Positions 1 to 10,804 of a DNA stretch of 27,168 bases are shown piece after piece. Position numbers and translations under genes: made by a program. The stretch spans positions 468,243 through 495,410 of the forward strand of contig BFEA01000233.1 in NCBI GenBank assembly GCA_003427395.1, written 5' to 3'. Origin of the DNA: Chara braunii. Taxonomy: Eukaryota > Streptophyta > Charophyceae > Charales > Characeae. Positions within the stretch are counted from its first letter, which is position 1, and every line of letters starts with the position of its first letter. The notes under the pieces were generated by a model. The model was given only the letters and a program-made list of their open reading frames with translations, was not told the origin of the DNA and did not search any database.

Positions 1-480
1 CCCTGGGGGTCTTGCTGGTTCTTTGTCCTCTTTGGGAATCATCAATGTATTTTCTTCAGCATCTCAACTGTTTTCTAATTAATTCGATCATCATCATTAT
101 ACAGAGATTGCTATCATTGAGATTGTCCGTTCAAGACCAGTACGCATGCATACCTGATGTCGCTGCTGACGTGGCAGTGTCGGCGGCGCTCTCTTGGTGA
201 CAATCTATTGTTTGGAACAGTCATCGAGACCTCCTAACAAGATGGTCTCCCAAAAAAAAAAAAAAAAAAAAAAAAAACACGATGGTCGAACTCTGATCGA
301 TCATCAGGCAGGCGGCTGGAGGAGCACGTCCATTCTTTGGCGCGGGAACCGTCACAGAAGCGAAGGCGAGAGGGGGGGCGGGAAAGGGGGGGCAGGTGCG
401 CGGTAAGCGAGGGGGAACGAGAAGGAAAGGCAAGTCAGGTGAAAAAATAAAATAAAGAAATATTAAATAAAATAAAGAAA
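1..480. other. Non-coding stretch with poly-A tract
   Basis: I recognise no gene. It holds an uninterrupted 26-base A run at 252-277 and purine-rich sequence near 365-480. Open frames here are short and low-complexity. Confidence 0.5.
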
Positions 481-845
481 GAAAAGAATAGGACGGTTTA
501 GTCCTTCGGGACATCCGTTAAAATTGGAACGATACAGAGAATGAAGATTAGCATAGCCCCTGCGCAAGGACGACACGCATAAATCGAGAAATGGTCCAAA
601 TTTCAAAAAAAAAAAAAGAAAAAAAAAAGAATAGAACGGTTTAGAACAGGTGCTCGCTTCGCTACTCACCAAACGTGCAAAAATGAGAATGAATCTCCCG
701 CTAAAACAAGAAAAGATGCACCGCCATATTTTTTTTACTTCGGTGCAGGTGGTAAGTAGTGGAGCGAGGGTCAAAGAAGGAAGACTGGCATGGCGCCTGC
801 GCAAGAAGATCACACGTAAATCGAGAAATGGTCCAAACATTTCCA
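481..845 (+). repeat. Two diverged direct repeat copies
   Basis: Copy 1 (about 481-604) and copy 2 (about 629-845) share an opening motif around GAATAGRACGGTTTAG. They also share a longer 3' part, 539-600 against 776-837, that ends in AAATCGAGAAATGGTCC. Copy 2 carries about 100 bp of extra internal sequence. A-rich stretches separate and follow the copies. I do not recognise the family. Confidence 0.6.
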
Positions 846-1931
846 AAACACCAAAATTTATAAAATAAAAATAAATAAATATAATTATAAAAATTAAAAA
901 AAAGATCGACAGGATCTGAGGACAGCGAGACACAACGGGCTATCAAAGGGAAGACACATTTCTTGCCCGCCAGTGATCTTCTCTCTTTTTTTTTTTTTTT
1001 TTTTTTTACCCACCATTGATATTCTGCCGACCGTACAGCAGCGATCCAACAGCTGCTCTAGCAATTCCCATGGCATGCCATTAGTCAGATCGATCACGAT
1101 TTCTACCATCGCTTTTCTGCCTCTCGCTCCTCCATCAGCTGCCCCCCTGACTGGAGATCCCAATGCCGACGTGGCTATCTTACTCAGGGCAAATAACCAA
1201 TCAGAGGCCATGTCACCACCGCCGCCGCTTGTCGGAGAAAGAGCGCCTGCGCCTCACACCGCCGCCGCTGGCGGCCCAAGATCGCCGAAGATCGCCTCCG
1301 ACCGGTCGTGCACCGGATGTGCGTAACGGCGAAGCCGGCTGACAGCAGCGATCTGAAAGCGACAAGAGAGGTGAAAGCGGGAAAAAGCAGATGCGAAAAT
1401 GAAAAAAAAATCAGACGTGGCAATCATGCAAAGAGATAACCTCCCTTCACCGAACAGAGGTAGAAAGCTATGCTTGCAAGGGTCCCCAGTCTAGCCTTGG
1501 GAGTACTGATAGGTAGGTAGTGAAAGGAAAAAAAGATCTGTTACATTGATATGGCAGAAGCCAGTTAAGAATATGTGAGGTAAGAGACAATAGTATATAT
1601 AGCTGTCCCCCGATGAGGAGAAGACAGCTTAAAAAAAAAAAAAAAAAGCAGATCCGTATCAGCTGCGACAGATCCGCATCACGAGCCACAGATCCGCATC
1701 CCGAGCGACCCAACACCATGCACTGGACAGCCGCCAGAACAACGCAAAATGGTGACAACAACAGGAAAAACGGGAAATAAAGGGAGATGACAACAGCCGC
1801 CGACCGCGGCCACTCTCGACCTCTCGCGATCTGACGTGGCAAGACGGTCTGCGATCGGAAAGCAACGACACGTCAGCGCCAGGCTGGTTCCAGGTCGGAT
1901 TTTTCGTTCATTCCATCACCTCGTTAGACAC
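846..1931. other. Non-coding stretch with homopolymers
   Basis: I see no gene. There is a poly-T run near 988-1007 and a poly-A run near 1632-1647. Between about 1660 and 1705 the phrase 'cagatccgcatc' recurs at short spacing, a small degenerate direct repeat. No open frame resembles a known protein. Confidence 0.45.
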
Positions 1932-1981
1932 CACTTCACTTCACTTCACTTCACTTCACTTCACTTCACTTCACTTCACTT
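1932..1981 (+). repeat. CACTT pentanucleotide microsatellite
   Basis: Ten perfect tandem copies of the 5-mer CACTT run from 1932 to 1981. Confidence 0.95.
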
Positions 1982-2002
1982 GAAAGTTCAAGGGCGGCCC
2001 CA

Positions 2003-2120
2003 CTACCTTCTTCCCCCGAATACAACGTACGGTCATTCTAGCTGTATCTCGACTGAAAGATGGCTCAAATACAGCTATAATGAGCGTACGACGTACGGTG
2101 TATTCGGTGGACGAAGGTAG
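2003..2120. mobile_element. MITE-like inverted-repeat element, 118 bp
   Basis: The left arm (2003-2047) is nearly the reverse complement of the right arm (2069-2120), so nearly the whole element folds into one hairpin with a loop of about 21 bases. The ends read CTACCTTC and GAAGGTAG. The arms contain CCGAATACA and its complement, and both carry TAGCTGTAT. A damaged relative lies at 23264-23350 with the same order and a near-identical loop (GACTGAAAGAT), which shows this is a dispersed family. It has no coding capacity, as expected of a MITE or other non-autonomous DNA element. I could not identify a target-site duplication. Confidence 0.7.
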
Positions 2121-2263
2121 AGCCCGAATAGTCATTCATTGAAAAATAGACAGGCTGGACCTGTACCAGCCATGCGATGTCCCAAATGTGTTCTTGCCTT
2201 TTCTAGGCTCGGGAAAGCTTGGGCCGCAGGACAGCATCAGGCTCGGAAAAAAAGTAGCTTTAG

Positions 2264-2295
2264 GTACTTGTGGTGGTGGTTTAAACCACAAGTAC
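2264..2295. repeat. Short palindrome around GGTTTAAACC
   Basis: GTACTTGTGG (2264-2273) is the exact reverse complement of CCACAAGTAC (2286-2295). The loop contains the self-complementary GGTTTAAACC. GGGCCGC occurs on both sides (2221 and about 2310) as a direct repeat. It could be the core of another small hairpin element. Confidence 0.45.
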
Positions 2296-2429
2296 TTGGC
2301 CCAGCTATGGGCCGCGGGAAAAAATAGAGTAGAAACCTGGTTTAACAGGGGTTTAACAGGCATTTCTGGTTCCACCCAACTCTTGAAATCGTTCCTTGGA
2401 AACAGTCATCAACTGTGTGGAAAGGAATT

Positions 2430-2607
2430 ACCCCGCCTTAAATAGACAGCTAGGGTCTGTGGTGGGAGAGTAGAGGGTGTGAGTCACTGGTTGGCTTGGT
2501 CCGCTCCAACTGGTGATGATGATAGGTGTCTCCATGATAAGTACCCCGCATTAAATATACAGCTAGGTCTGTGGTGGGAGAGTAGAGAGCGTGAGTTACT
2601 AGTTGGT
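2430..2607 (+). repeat. Direct duplication of a ~65-bp motif
   Basis: Copy 1 (2430-2494) and copy 2 (2543-2607) share ACCCCGC, TTAAATA, ACAGCTAG and GTCTGTGGTGGGAGAGTAGA, followed by a diverged GAGTYACTRGTTGG end. About 48 bp separates them. No gene is seen in or around them. Confidence 0.7.
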
Positions 2608-3454
2608 CAATTTAGGGGCCAATAGGTGATTGCTTGAGCCTGGTGTCCGAAGTACCCGTACGGCGAGGCTCGTTCGACTATGCTTCACCCAGGGCTGGGT
2701 AGCTAGCCCTGGTGCCTGTCACTACTGTTCGGTCCAAGTTCCCCTCGATACATAGGGTGATGGTCCTGAGTGCTGGTCACACTGAGGTAGGATAGTAGGG
2801 ATAGGGGATGCGCTAGGAGTATTGACATGAGGATGGTATGGGTGGTGGCCTCGCCTCAGAGCGACCACGGCTGACCGCTTCCGGCGATCAATGTGTGCCT
2901 AGTAGCTGGCCTCTACAACACCCTGGACTTTTTTATTTAAAAAAAATAATAAGAAAGAAAAGGAATTATGTCTGTGTCCTTACTACCACGGGCGGATTTT
3001 TGTTCACGCCCCGCCCCTTGTCTAACTTTTGGAATTTTGTGATTACCCCTGCCGGCCAGTGTTTCCAAAGACAACCCTTGAGAATGAGGCGAGAACCCCA
3101 GTTTCGCCTTGGCAAGTCGATCCCTGCCCAAAATCCTCGGCCACGCCCCAATTAGTCTGATCAGCGCTCCCCCGGGAACAGGACGCATTGCGGGGCGGGG
3201 CGTGAGGTTGCGTGTCACAGCCCAGCTAACACAGACTGAGCATTTTGCCAGTAGCTGCACCTCCCTTTCCTTCTTCCCTCTCATAGAGTAACAGCAGTGT
3301 CTAAGGCCAACACTCTCCCACACCACACACAATTCACTCACACATACAGTCACACTTGTTGGCTAAAGACGATACCAAATAGTAATACCGATCAGAGGGA
3401 GCAAGCCTATTATCTCAGCTGTTTGGCACAAAAGTCTGCCCAGGTGGCTCAAAG
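2608..3454. other. Stretch without recognisable gene
   Basis: I see no coding region, RNA gene or clear repeat here. Several open frames of 60-140 codons overlap each other on both strands. None resembles a known protein. Confidence 0.4.
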
Positions 3455-3535
3455 CGTACCCGGGTGGATAGGGAATTGAACCCACTATGTTGTGAATGCA
3501 CTTGCGTGCCTGACCAATGAGCTAGGCCACCTGGC
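3455..3535 (-). repeat. tRNA-like SINE head (pol III boxes)
   Basis: Read on the minus strand, this has a box A-like TGGCCTAGCTCATTGG (3514-3529). About 30 bases later comes a box B-like GGGTTCAATTC (3473-3483), with GTCAGGC after box A as in a tRNA D-arm. The acceptor stem does not pair and the T-stem has mismatches, so it is not a working tRNA. A tRNA-derived SINE promoter is the better reading. The body of such a SINE would run towards lower coordinates. Confidence 0.5.
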
Positions 3536-5238
3536 TACACGAGGACCCCTTCTTTGGGGGGGGGAGGTCATGATGGCCGTCCAAATTAGGCTCGGACCCC
3601 ACTGCATGGCGGAAAGGAACATGTTTTTGGCCGTGGTGTTTGCAGGACCCCGCTGGTCGCATTTGACAGCCAGGAAACCTTTTACTTTTGCCGCCAACCC
3701 AAATTCGGGACTCCACAGGCGTGGGATTTCGGCCTGGCAAACGACCTCTGACGCGTTTCCACATGCTTGGCGGCTGGAAAAATCAGCGCCAGAGGGCGTT
3801 CTTCCGTTTCCCATGGCCTGTTATACAGAGTAGTGGGGGGGGGGGGGCACCTCCTCCGACCCCAACGGAGGCGAGGGGTACAGGTCCAATCATGGGCCGA
3901 GAAAAATAAAGTGGCTGCACAGTGGTCCTACCATCTCCGACGCACTTCCCATATCGGGAGGCTCGGTAGACGACACTCCTGTTTGGGTATCTGCCCAAGT
4001 GTCCAGCGAATAGTTTGACGGTCGTGGTGAGGTCTCCAGAACCAGAAATTTTCACCCTCCCTTGGCAATAACGCTTGGCCATTTCTTTTGGCCTTACTGC
4101 TTTTCCTATTGCCGTGCAGTGGGGTCCAAGCCTTTAGGCCACAGGGTGGGCCTCGCTCCACTACTCAACATTCGACATGCACCCGGACCGAAGGTATGCC
4201 AGAAACATTCGGAGCGGTCCAACCGTTCTGATTTATTTATTTATATTTATCCAGACTTCCACAGACTTGCACGCAATCCGGATGTTGTGTGGACCGAGGC
4301 CCACGCTCACAGTAATCGAGACTGCACACGGAAACCAGAAGACCAAAAAAAGAGAGCGCACTCTTTGCACCCGCAGGACTTTTACGATCCCATAACTATT
4401 TTCACGGCGCTGTGCAGCGATGTCGATATTTATAGAGGCCGGGTCGTGATCCAGGTGTGGCATACTCCTTTGGGAGTCACGTACCTGCGGCCAGCGTGCG
4501 CACAGCTGACGGTGCTGCGCCTGGCCAATTTTTGGTAGGGTCCAGGCAAGATTCGAGCTCGTGTGTCCCCACGAGATCACGGCCTGACCCAACGAATAGA
4601 ACTGCAGTCGCCTGCAGAAAAAAGGAAAAGGGAAAATAGAAGAAAAGGAAGTGTGGTGGCCTGCGTTTAATCGCGGCTGCCTTGCTTCGAGAGGATGTTT
4701 CTCAAGCAGTGATGAGCACTACACATGGCTCGTTCGGAATTCAGCCCTGTGACCCTAGGAGGGTACCCCGAGATGTGCCTGGCTGCAGTTACGGACTATT
4801 GGGGGGAAATTCCCGGGCTTCGCCTGCTGAATATATCTCGGGTGGGGGGTTGTCGGCCCTCCCCATATCTGAATGGGCCTGACGAGTTCAGACACCGGTC
4901 ATGCATGACACCCCTCTGCAAGGCCTCACTCTTCTCGATGGTGGTAAGAGAACCACCGGAATTGAGGCTTTGCCCGTGGTGAGCGACACCTGCTGGAAAC
5001 CGGGTCCAGCGGCCCTTGGATACATCTTCCGGGGCTAGGTTCCACTTGCACGAATTAAGAGATACTGACCGTAGATAGCAAAGATCAACGGCCGAAATCT
5101 CCTCATCCGTGCAAGCGGGACCTTGCCCCCGAGTACAATGTGTGTGTTGGGGCTATGGCCATGTCTGCTCCTATCCTGGAGCACCATCCTTCCCTCTAGG
5201 CTGAAAACATAAATTGAGAAAAGGGGTGTCATACCCCT
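3536..5238. other. Stretch without recognisable gene
   Basis: No convincing gene. A G run lies near 3835-3847. At 4550-4560 the minus strand has GAGCTCGAATC, which fits a pol III box B, but the box A partner is poor. Overlapping frames of 60-158 codons lack similarity that I recognise. The sequence has moderate GC and may be old repeat DNA. Confidence 0.35.
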
Positions 5239-5239
5239 T

Positions 5240-5530
5240 TTTTTTCTCGATTTACGTTTTCTCCTTTTCCCTTGCATTTCTATTAACCACCAGTACCTAC
5301 GGGGTTCTTAGGTCCCCTCTGATGTGGGTGAATACAGACCCACACGGTAGACTGATTCATCCACTGCGCGAATGCCTACCCCCCACCTCTTTTTCTCAAT
5401 TTATATTTTCTCCTTTTTCCCTTGCATTACTATTAACCACCAGTACCTACCGGGTTCTTAGGTCCCCTCTGATGTGGGTGAATACAGACCCACACGGTAG
5501 GCCGATTCATCCACTCCGCTAATGCCTAAA
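5240..5530 (+). repeat. Two tandem copies of a 150-bp unit
   Basis: Unit 1 (about 5240-5389) and unit 2 (5390-5530) repeat with a 150-bp period, for example TATTAACCACCAGTACC at 5281 and at 5431. Each ends with GATGTGGGTGAATACAGACC and CACGGTAG. The phrases AACCACYAGTACCT and AATACAGACCCAC recur about 350 bp apart in the 23.84-24.2 kb region, so a longer dispersed family member may lie there. Confidence 0.8.
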
Positions 5531-5549
5531 AACGGGGTAGTGCCTATTG

Positions 5550-5645
5550 CCCTTCCTTTGCCGAGTCTAGAAACGCCTTGGGCACTGAAAAAGATTACCC
5601 TTCCTTTGCCGAGTCTAGAAACGCCTTGGGCACTGAAAAAGATGA
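5550..5645 (+). repeat. Two tandem copies of a 48-bp unit
   Basis: CCCTTCCTTTGCCGAGTC starts at 5550 and again at 5598. The units are identical across about 45 bases, which indicates a recent duplication. Confidence 0.85.
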
Positions 5646-5805
5646 ACCCATGTGTTTTCTTTGGTGCAACTTGTTTTTTGCCTGGTTCCATCGGTAGGCC
5701 GTGCGTCGAAAGTCACGGCCGGTAACTGCCACGTGGGAGAGAAATGGCTGGGAAATGTACGGATGGGTTAAAACACCGGTTATCCCAAAAGACCAGTTGT
5801 AACAC

Positions 5806-5936
5806 TGGTTCTCCCAAAGAGGAGTTGAAGAGCGCAGCAAAATGCGATACTCAATTTGAATGACAGGAATCTGTGAGCTGTTATAACCTTCAATGCAAAT
5901 GGAGCCCAATGCTTCTGCAGGGGGCACATCTACATT
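5806..5936 (+). repeat. Repeat R, copy 1 (interrupted)
   Basis: These 131 bp match 22923-23053 without gaps at roughly 88 percent identity by eye. The match stops exactly where the 12.5-kb YR element begins, after CATT at 5933-5936, so R was the insertion target. The other R copy has 18 more bases (to 23071). Sequence after the element, from 18468 (AGGTTGGGGGAAC), loosely resembles that missing tail. On the minus strand both copies read as an open peptide containing EALGSICIEG, but I cannot say whether it is ever translated. Confidence 0.75.
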
Positions 5937-6431
5937 ATGCCAGTAACTCCACACTTGGTTGCATGCAAGGTTAACGGGACAGATTCAACAAGCACACAAT
6001 CCTCGACCAGCACCAACAACCAACAACGACTTACGGTTGGGAACCGGTACCGGGATATCACCATTCGGGACCTCGGGCCCCTAACCACAGATCTACTACA
6101 TCTAAGGACGGCAAGACAACCAGACACTACAGTTCTCTATAACAACGACGGACGAACTCAATTCAGCATCTACGGTCCCATCAAAGGATTGACGTGACAC
6201 TCACCCTGGCTGGAGTACGGCCTCACTAGTCCGCCCGCTCCCACTGCCTTGACCCGCGACTGTATAAGTCACGGGCGACTGCCCAGCCACGACAGCTTGC
6301 GTGCTTTCTCGAGTTGTGCCTTCCAGGGCCCCACCGCCCGCAGCATTCATCGCAAACGCGAACCTGCTCACACGCCACACAAGGGTTAGGTATTTTCAGA
6401 GGTCGAGTCCTTTTCCTCGCCTTGATTTGGT
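5937..6431 (+). repeat. Split direct repeat A1 (left end)
   Basis: This matches A2 (17841-18329) from ATGCCAGTAACTCC to CCTTGATTTGGT with scattered substitutions and small indels. It forms the element's left end and includes a TATA box at 6263, so it probably drives the plus-strand transcript as a terminal repeat would. Confidence 0.9.
6263..6268 (+). promoter_or_regulatory. TATA box in A1
   Basis: TATAAG lies in CGCGACTGTATAAGTCACGG. It is kept in A2 as TATATAAG (18159-18166) while nearby bases have changed. A start about 30 bp downstream would put the transcript start near 6295, ahead of the element's reading frames. Confidence 0.5.
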
Positions 6432-7861
6432 CAGAGGACTCTCAGGTCGCAGTCCTGTGTTTTCGTCATCAAGTCAAGGTCATCAGGCCACTATCGCCAC
6501 TACGCAGGTCAAATCGGGTCGAAGTCCTTCGGGTTTTCTCACCAAGTCAACGTCGTCCAGTCAGTCAAGTTAGCGGCCCTTTTCCGGTCAATCTCTGCAG
6601 TCAGTCCACATCTGTCCCGGCAAGTCAGTTCTCGCTTTCTCACCCGCTCCACCATGAACCCGTTCGTCTGCAAAATCGGAGACCTGCCACCCCCCCCCCC
6701 AAATCCCGTCAATCAACCCCGCTACACCGCATCAGCCTCTCCGTCCTCATCCTCATCCTTCCACTCTCTGTACACCGACAATACCCCACTTTTCGATCCT
6801 TTCCTCCTTTCATTCTTCCCTTCCAACCTCACTGTTCCCTGGACCCTGTCCCAGACGCACAATTAACAACCATCTTCTCTTCACTCATCACTCCTCTCCG
6901 CTCATCCATAACCTTACCACCCATAGCCGCAGACGAAAATATACAACGCATCTTCGTTGTAGATCCCCCATCCGCTTTGCTCCTCCCTCTTCACATTTTT
7001 TGCCTCCCTTCCATCATTCCCAGCACCATCACCTCTCTGCAATCTACTTTCGTAGAACGCAGGTTTGGTTCTAATCTTGTCACCTCTGACCTCCTCGAGT
7101 TTGTAGAGGAAACCGCTTTCTGCACCTTCCAAAATGGCGCACAATCATTCTTTTTTCTCAAAAGGGATCAGGCGATAGAGCTACTCTCACACTCCTTCTA
7201 TTCCAATTTTCTCCTCTCTTTAATGTCTGTTGGAACCCACACCCTCGATTCACTTACCACCCTCGAGCAAGCAAGAGCAAGCACGGACCTGACACAATAC
7301 AAGGTGCAACACGACCATGATTTGCAAATTCCTTTCTACTGCTTTTCTCTCTGCCTAGCTTCAACGAGGATCGACTCTTCAAGGTTTTGGTTTAACGACG
7401 GACTGCTCAGCTTGGCAGAGAACCTTCCCTCTCTCGGGAGATTACCTGGCTTCATCGCTCCTCTGGCTTTCTTCTTCAAAGGTTTTTTCAACCAGCTAGC
7501 CAAGGGAGATACATCCCACCTCCTCCTTCACCAACTGGTCCAAATCAAGATCAGAACCCTGGTTCAGGGCACTCATAGATCAGGCATGCGGATCTTCAGT
7601 ACATTATCAACCTGCGCCACATTTCCCAAGGGAGACAATCTATCCGTCGCAGCCGGCGCTCCCACGCCTCATCTAGAAGCTCCAAGACGCAACCCACGTT
7701 TTCACTTTCATCGACAGGGAAGATCACAATGTCGCCGAAGAGGAAAGATGGAGACGCCCCTAGTAGAAGAAGAAGGGCTCACCACAGATCCTCTGACTAT
7801 GCCTTCGACACAGATTCTCCTCCTCAAAATAGGCCGATACCAGTTCATCAACTTTTTTTAG
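6314..7861 (+). pseudogene. First ORF of the YR element, unidentified
   Basis: A 515-codon open frame that starts at TTG, not ATG, inside A1 and has no early methionine. A better start is ATG 6654 in another frame (MNPFVCKIGDLPPPP), which ends 70 codons later near 6866. A frameshift in the C run near 6690 or before 6866 would join it to the long frame. The first third is rich in Ser, Pro and Arg. The middle, from about 6870, looks like a folded protein with alternating hydrophobic and charged stretches (for example LLEFVEETAFCTFQNGAQ). The end is basic. I recognise no domain. By position it could be an extra gag-like ORF. It overlaps the ATG at 7729. Confidence 0.4.
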
Positions 7862-7929
7862 TTCTCCAACCCCCTCAAACAACCCCCCATACTCCTTCTC
7901 TCAACCCCTCCAACCCTCCCATCCCGAAG
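7729..7929 (+). CDS. Probable gag start of YR element, first exon
   Basis: ATG at 7729 in a fair context (ACAATGTCG) opens a 67-codon stretch beginning MSPKRKDGDAPSRRRRAHH, a basic, nuclear-localisation-like start, followed by a Pro/Ser-rich linker. It ends at AAG|GTAAGC (GT at 7930), close to the splice donor consensus. Phase 0 there matches the acceptor at 13528/13529, whose downstream frame continues through gag-like, RT and RNase H sequence. Past 7930 the unspliced frame runs into pyrimidine-rich DNA that reads as an artificial-looking run of Leu, Phe and Ile, which supports an exon end. The join is inferred, with no transcript evidence. Confidence 0.4.
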
Positions 7930-8097
7930 GTAAGCAAATCAAGGAGAAGCTCTCGTATTTTCAGAGGCTTGGACTACATTTTTCTCCTCTGCATCATCCT
8001 TTTGTTTCTTCTCGTCCTTTTTATTTACTTCCTCCTTCTTTTTCGCTCTCCTTTTCACCCAACTTCCCTTCCCCCTAGTTCAATTAATAGATTTTAA

Positions 8098-8578
8098 TAA
8101 TAATAATGGTGAGTTGGGATTGGAGGCATCCTTGTCATTACCTATGCTCACCTAGGGATGAATAAGTGTCAAGGGAAATGGGAATAGGCTAAACTAGTAC
8201 ATGATTTAAGCCAGACGACACTGGAAAGACAACAACTGGTCAGGTGCGATGAAGGTGAATAACCACCTCATTAAAAAACGACAGTGATAACCGAGTACTA
8301 GGAAATTGACTCATGAAGTACATGCTTTGTGAATTCTATTTCCTCTGCATCCATTCATTAGCATACAACATATTCCTGTATGCTAATGCTAAAGTAAGAA
8401 TGATGATTTCGCTCACCCATTGGGGATACAAGTTGTTTTCTCTCACTCTCCTTATCAAATTGATTGTCACTTATTTCATTGTCTGGTTGCAATGCAATAG
8501 GTGAATTCGTTTCATTATACTCGTGGTCTCTTCTCTCTCCTCCTTATCTTTTACCATGGGCAAATAATTTGCAACATC
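8098..8578. other. AT-rich spacer inside the YR element
   Basis: It lies within the proposed intron. No gene is seen. It includes GAATTCTATTTCC-type AT-rich sequence and the phrase GCATACAACATATTCCTGTA near 8360-8380. It has no similarity that I recognise. Confidence 0.35.
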
Positions 8579-8806
8579 AAAAAAAAAAAAAAACTTCAAC
8601 ACGCAGTCACGTCACCACCATCTTACTTACGCAAAACGATTATCAAGCCGCCTATTGCCAATCGATCAATTTCGACAAAAAATGTTGATTAAGTATTTGA
8701 TTACTCTGTTCAAAAAAAAAAAAAAAAAAAAAAAAAAGGATGGCTACCAATCGAACGTTCAATCCTAGTCGCCTCACTAAAACGACCAATACATAGATCA
8801 CTTTTC

Positions 8807-8807
<1 letters not shown>

Positions 8808-8891
<84 letters not shown>
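8808..8891 (+). repeat. 84-bp poly-A tract
   Basis: A only, apart from one C at 8857. It is the longest homopolymer in the window. Its assembled length may be unreliable. Confidence 0.9.
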
Positions 8892-8894
<3 letters not shown>

Positions 8895-10016
8895 AGAGAA
8901 ACGATCTCCAGTTCGATAGCACGCCGACTCAAGATCCACGAATCAAAAGATCTCCGCATCAAATCATCACATTGCTTTCACGACGATTGTCTTGTGTTGA
9001 AAAAAAAAAAAAAAAAAGGTGAGATGGCCCAACCAACCAATCTACTCAATAGGTAGGTCCACAGACTCACCGATTACTCATAACCATCAACTTACACTCA
9101 TATACCCAACCGTGGGGAAACGGTTCTTATAAGCATCACTAATCACCGATTAGCTATTGATCGACCAATTTTCGCTCGATAGGCAGACTCCCCGACTACT
9201 TGTCAAATCAAGATACCATAGTACATTCACGACACCGACCATAAAAAAAAAAAAAAAAAAAGGAAAGAAGAGAGGGGGGGGGGGAAGATGAGGTAGGGCT
9301 TTCTAACATCAATGGATTGTCGAAAGCAGAGCTTTACATCTCTAAAACTCAACAAATCCAATCATCATTATTCATTCTCGTCACTAGCCTTGTGCTTATG
9401 GGGTTTTGATCAACAAAACTCTTATGACAGGTTGATCTCCGACCAATCAATTACTCAATCCATCGAGACTTCGTCAGACAAATGAGTACTTGATAGATCG
9501 GATAAGCATCATCAAGCCACATGACTCTCCTGTATGCATGACAAGTTAAAAAAAAAAAAGAAAAAAAAAAGTCCTTAGCCACGATCAGCTGATCGTCCAA
9601 CCATTTGTCGAACCATCGATTACTTGATAATATCGGATCATCATGCATCTACGCAGTCGTAGCCGAGCATGGAACGATAAAAGACGCACTGACTACCGAT
9701 TGATCAACTACTCAATCGGTCGTCTGATAGTCGGACTAATGAGTATTTGATGAATCGGAATATCATAGTGCATACATCACACTGCCCATAAGCAAAGGAA
9801 TGGTCCTTAGGTCCGACGATCTGCTTTAAACAGACCATTATATCTCAAAAAAACAAATCATCATCATTCCCAGAAAGATTTTTCGACCAAATAAACTCTG
9901 ACAGCCCGCGGTTCCCCGACCAATTAACTACTCTCACACTTTGTCGGAACAATGAATACTTGATAAATCGAACAAGCATCACACACCCACGAGGCCATCC
10001 TGTTATTAGGAAAAAA

Positions 10017-10025
<9 letters not shown>

Positions 10026-10076
<51 letters not shown>
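10026..10076 (+). repeat. GA dinucleotide microsatellite
   Basis: About 25 GA units lie between two poly-A runs (10011-10025 and about 10078-10092). In the next satellite unit this purine slot is where the AT-rich and plastid sequence sits. Confidence 0.95.
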
Positions 10077-10083
<7 letters not shown>

Positions 10084-10544
10084 AAAAAAAAAGGAGGAAT
10101 TAGACGACAGTCAGCCGATCAATCAATCATTGGAAGAATCACTGGCTACTTGATAAGATCGAACCATCATCATACATCCACACGGCCTTGGACGGCCATT
10201 GAACGATCAAGTATTCCTAAAGATTGTCAACCAGTCAATAGGCGCACCCTTGAGTACTTGATGAACCGGATTGCCGTTACCAATCGTAGGCAAAAAAAAT
10301 AAAAATAAAAAAAATAGAGGGTTCTTAAGTTGATGATCCGCTGAAAAGTGGCCATTATATCTCAGTAAACCCGTCGATCATCATTCATTCTCGCCACCTG
10401 CCTTGCGCCTATAAAGGTTCCAATCAACTTCGACGCCCACCTCATCTTCCATCAATCAACTACTCTAACACTTTGTCGGACCGATGAACACTCGATAGAT
10501 CGGACAAGCATCACATCCTTGACCGTCCTGTATATATAAGTCAA

Positions 10545-10800
10545 ATATTTATATTCTATGTCTATTTGTACATAAATATTATATGTAATATAATATTTAT
10601 ATGTAATACAATATAGATGTAATATATTAGTATAAAAAAAAGATGAGTATATACATAACAAATATATAAAACATAACAAATATATAAAAAATATATATAC
10701 ATAATATATATAAGAGATTATATACATATAAGAAATTGTATATATAAGTAATAAATGAAAATAAATAGGATTGCATATACTGATTTTTGTATGATAATCT
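10545..10800. repeat. AT-rich low-complexity segment
   Basis: Almost only A and T, with repeated ATATAT and ATAATATTTATATG-type motifs. It sits directly before recognisable plastid intron sequence. It could be part of the plastid-derived insert (plastid spacers and introns are AT-rich) or a microsatellite expansion at its edge. Confidence 0.5.
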
Positions 10801-10804
10801 CGAG

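Noticed and set aside
3455-3535. Functional tRNA gene
   Set aside because: The acceptor arms do not pair and the T-stem has mismatches, so only a SINE-like head is supported.
4062-4592. Overlapping frames of 119-158 codons on both strands
   Set aside because: No similarity I recognise, no start context or splice signals of note, and they overlap each other in repeat-like DNA.
7930-8097. Apparent membrane segment at the end of the frame that starts at 7729
   Set aside because: The Leu/Phe/Ile run comes from pyrimidine-rich DNA just after a strong splice donor. It is more likely intron sequence.
8652-8939. Minus-strand frames made mostly of Phe
   Set aside because: They are translations of the long poly-A tracts, not proteins.
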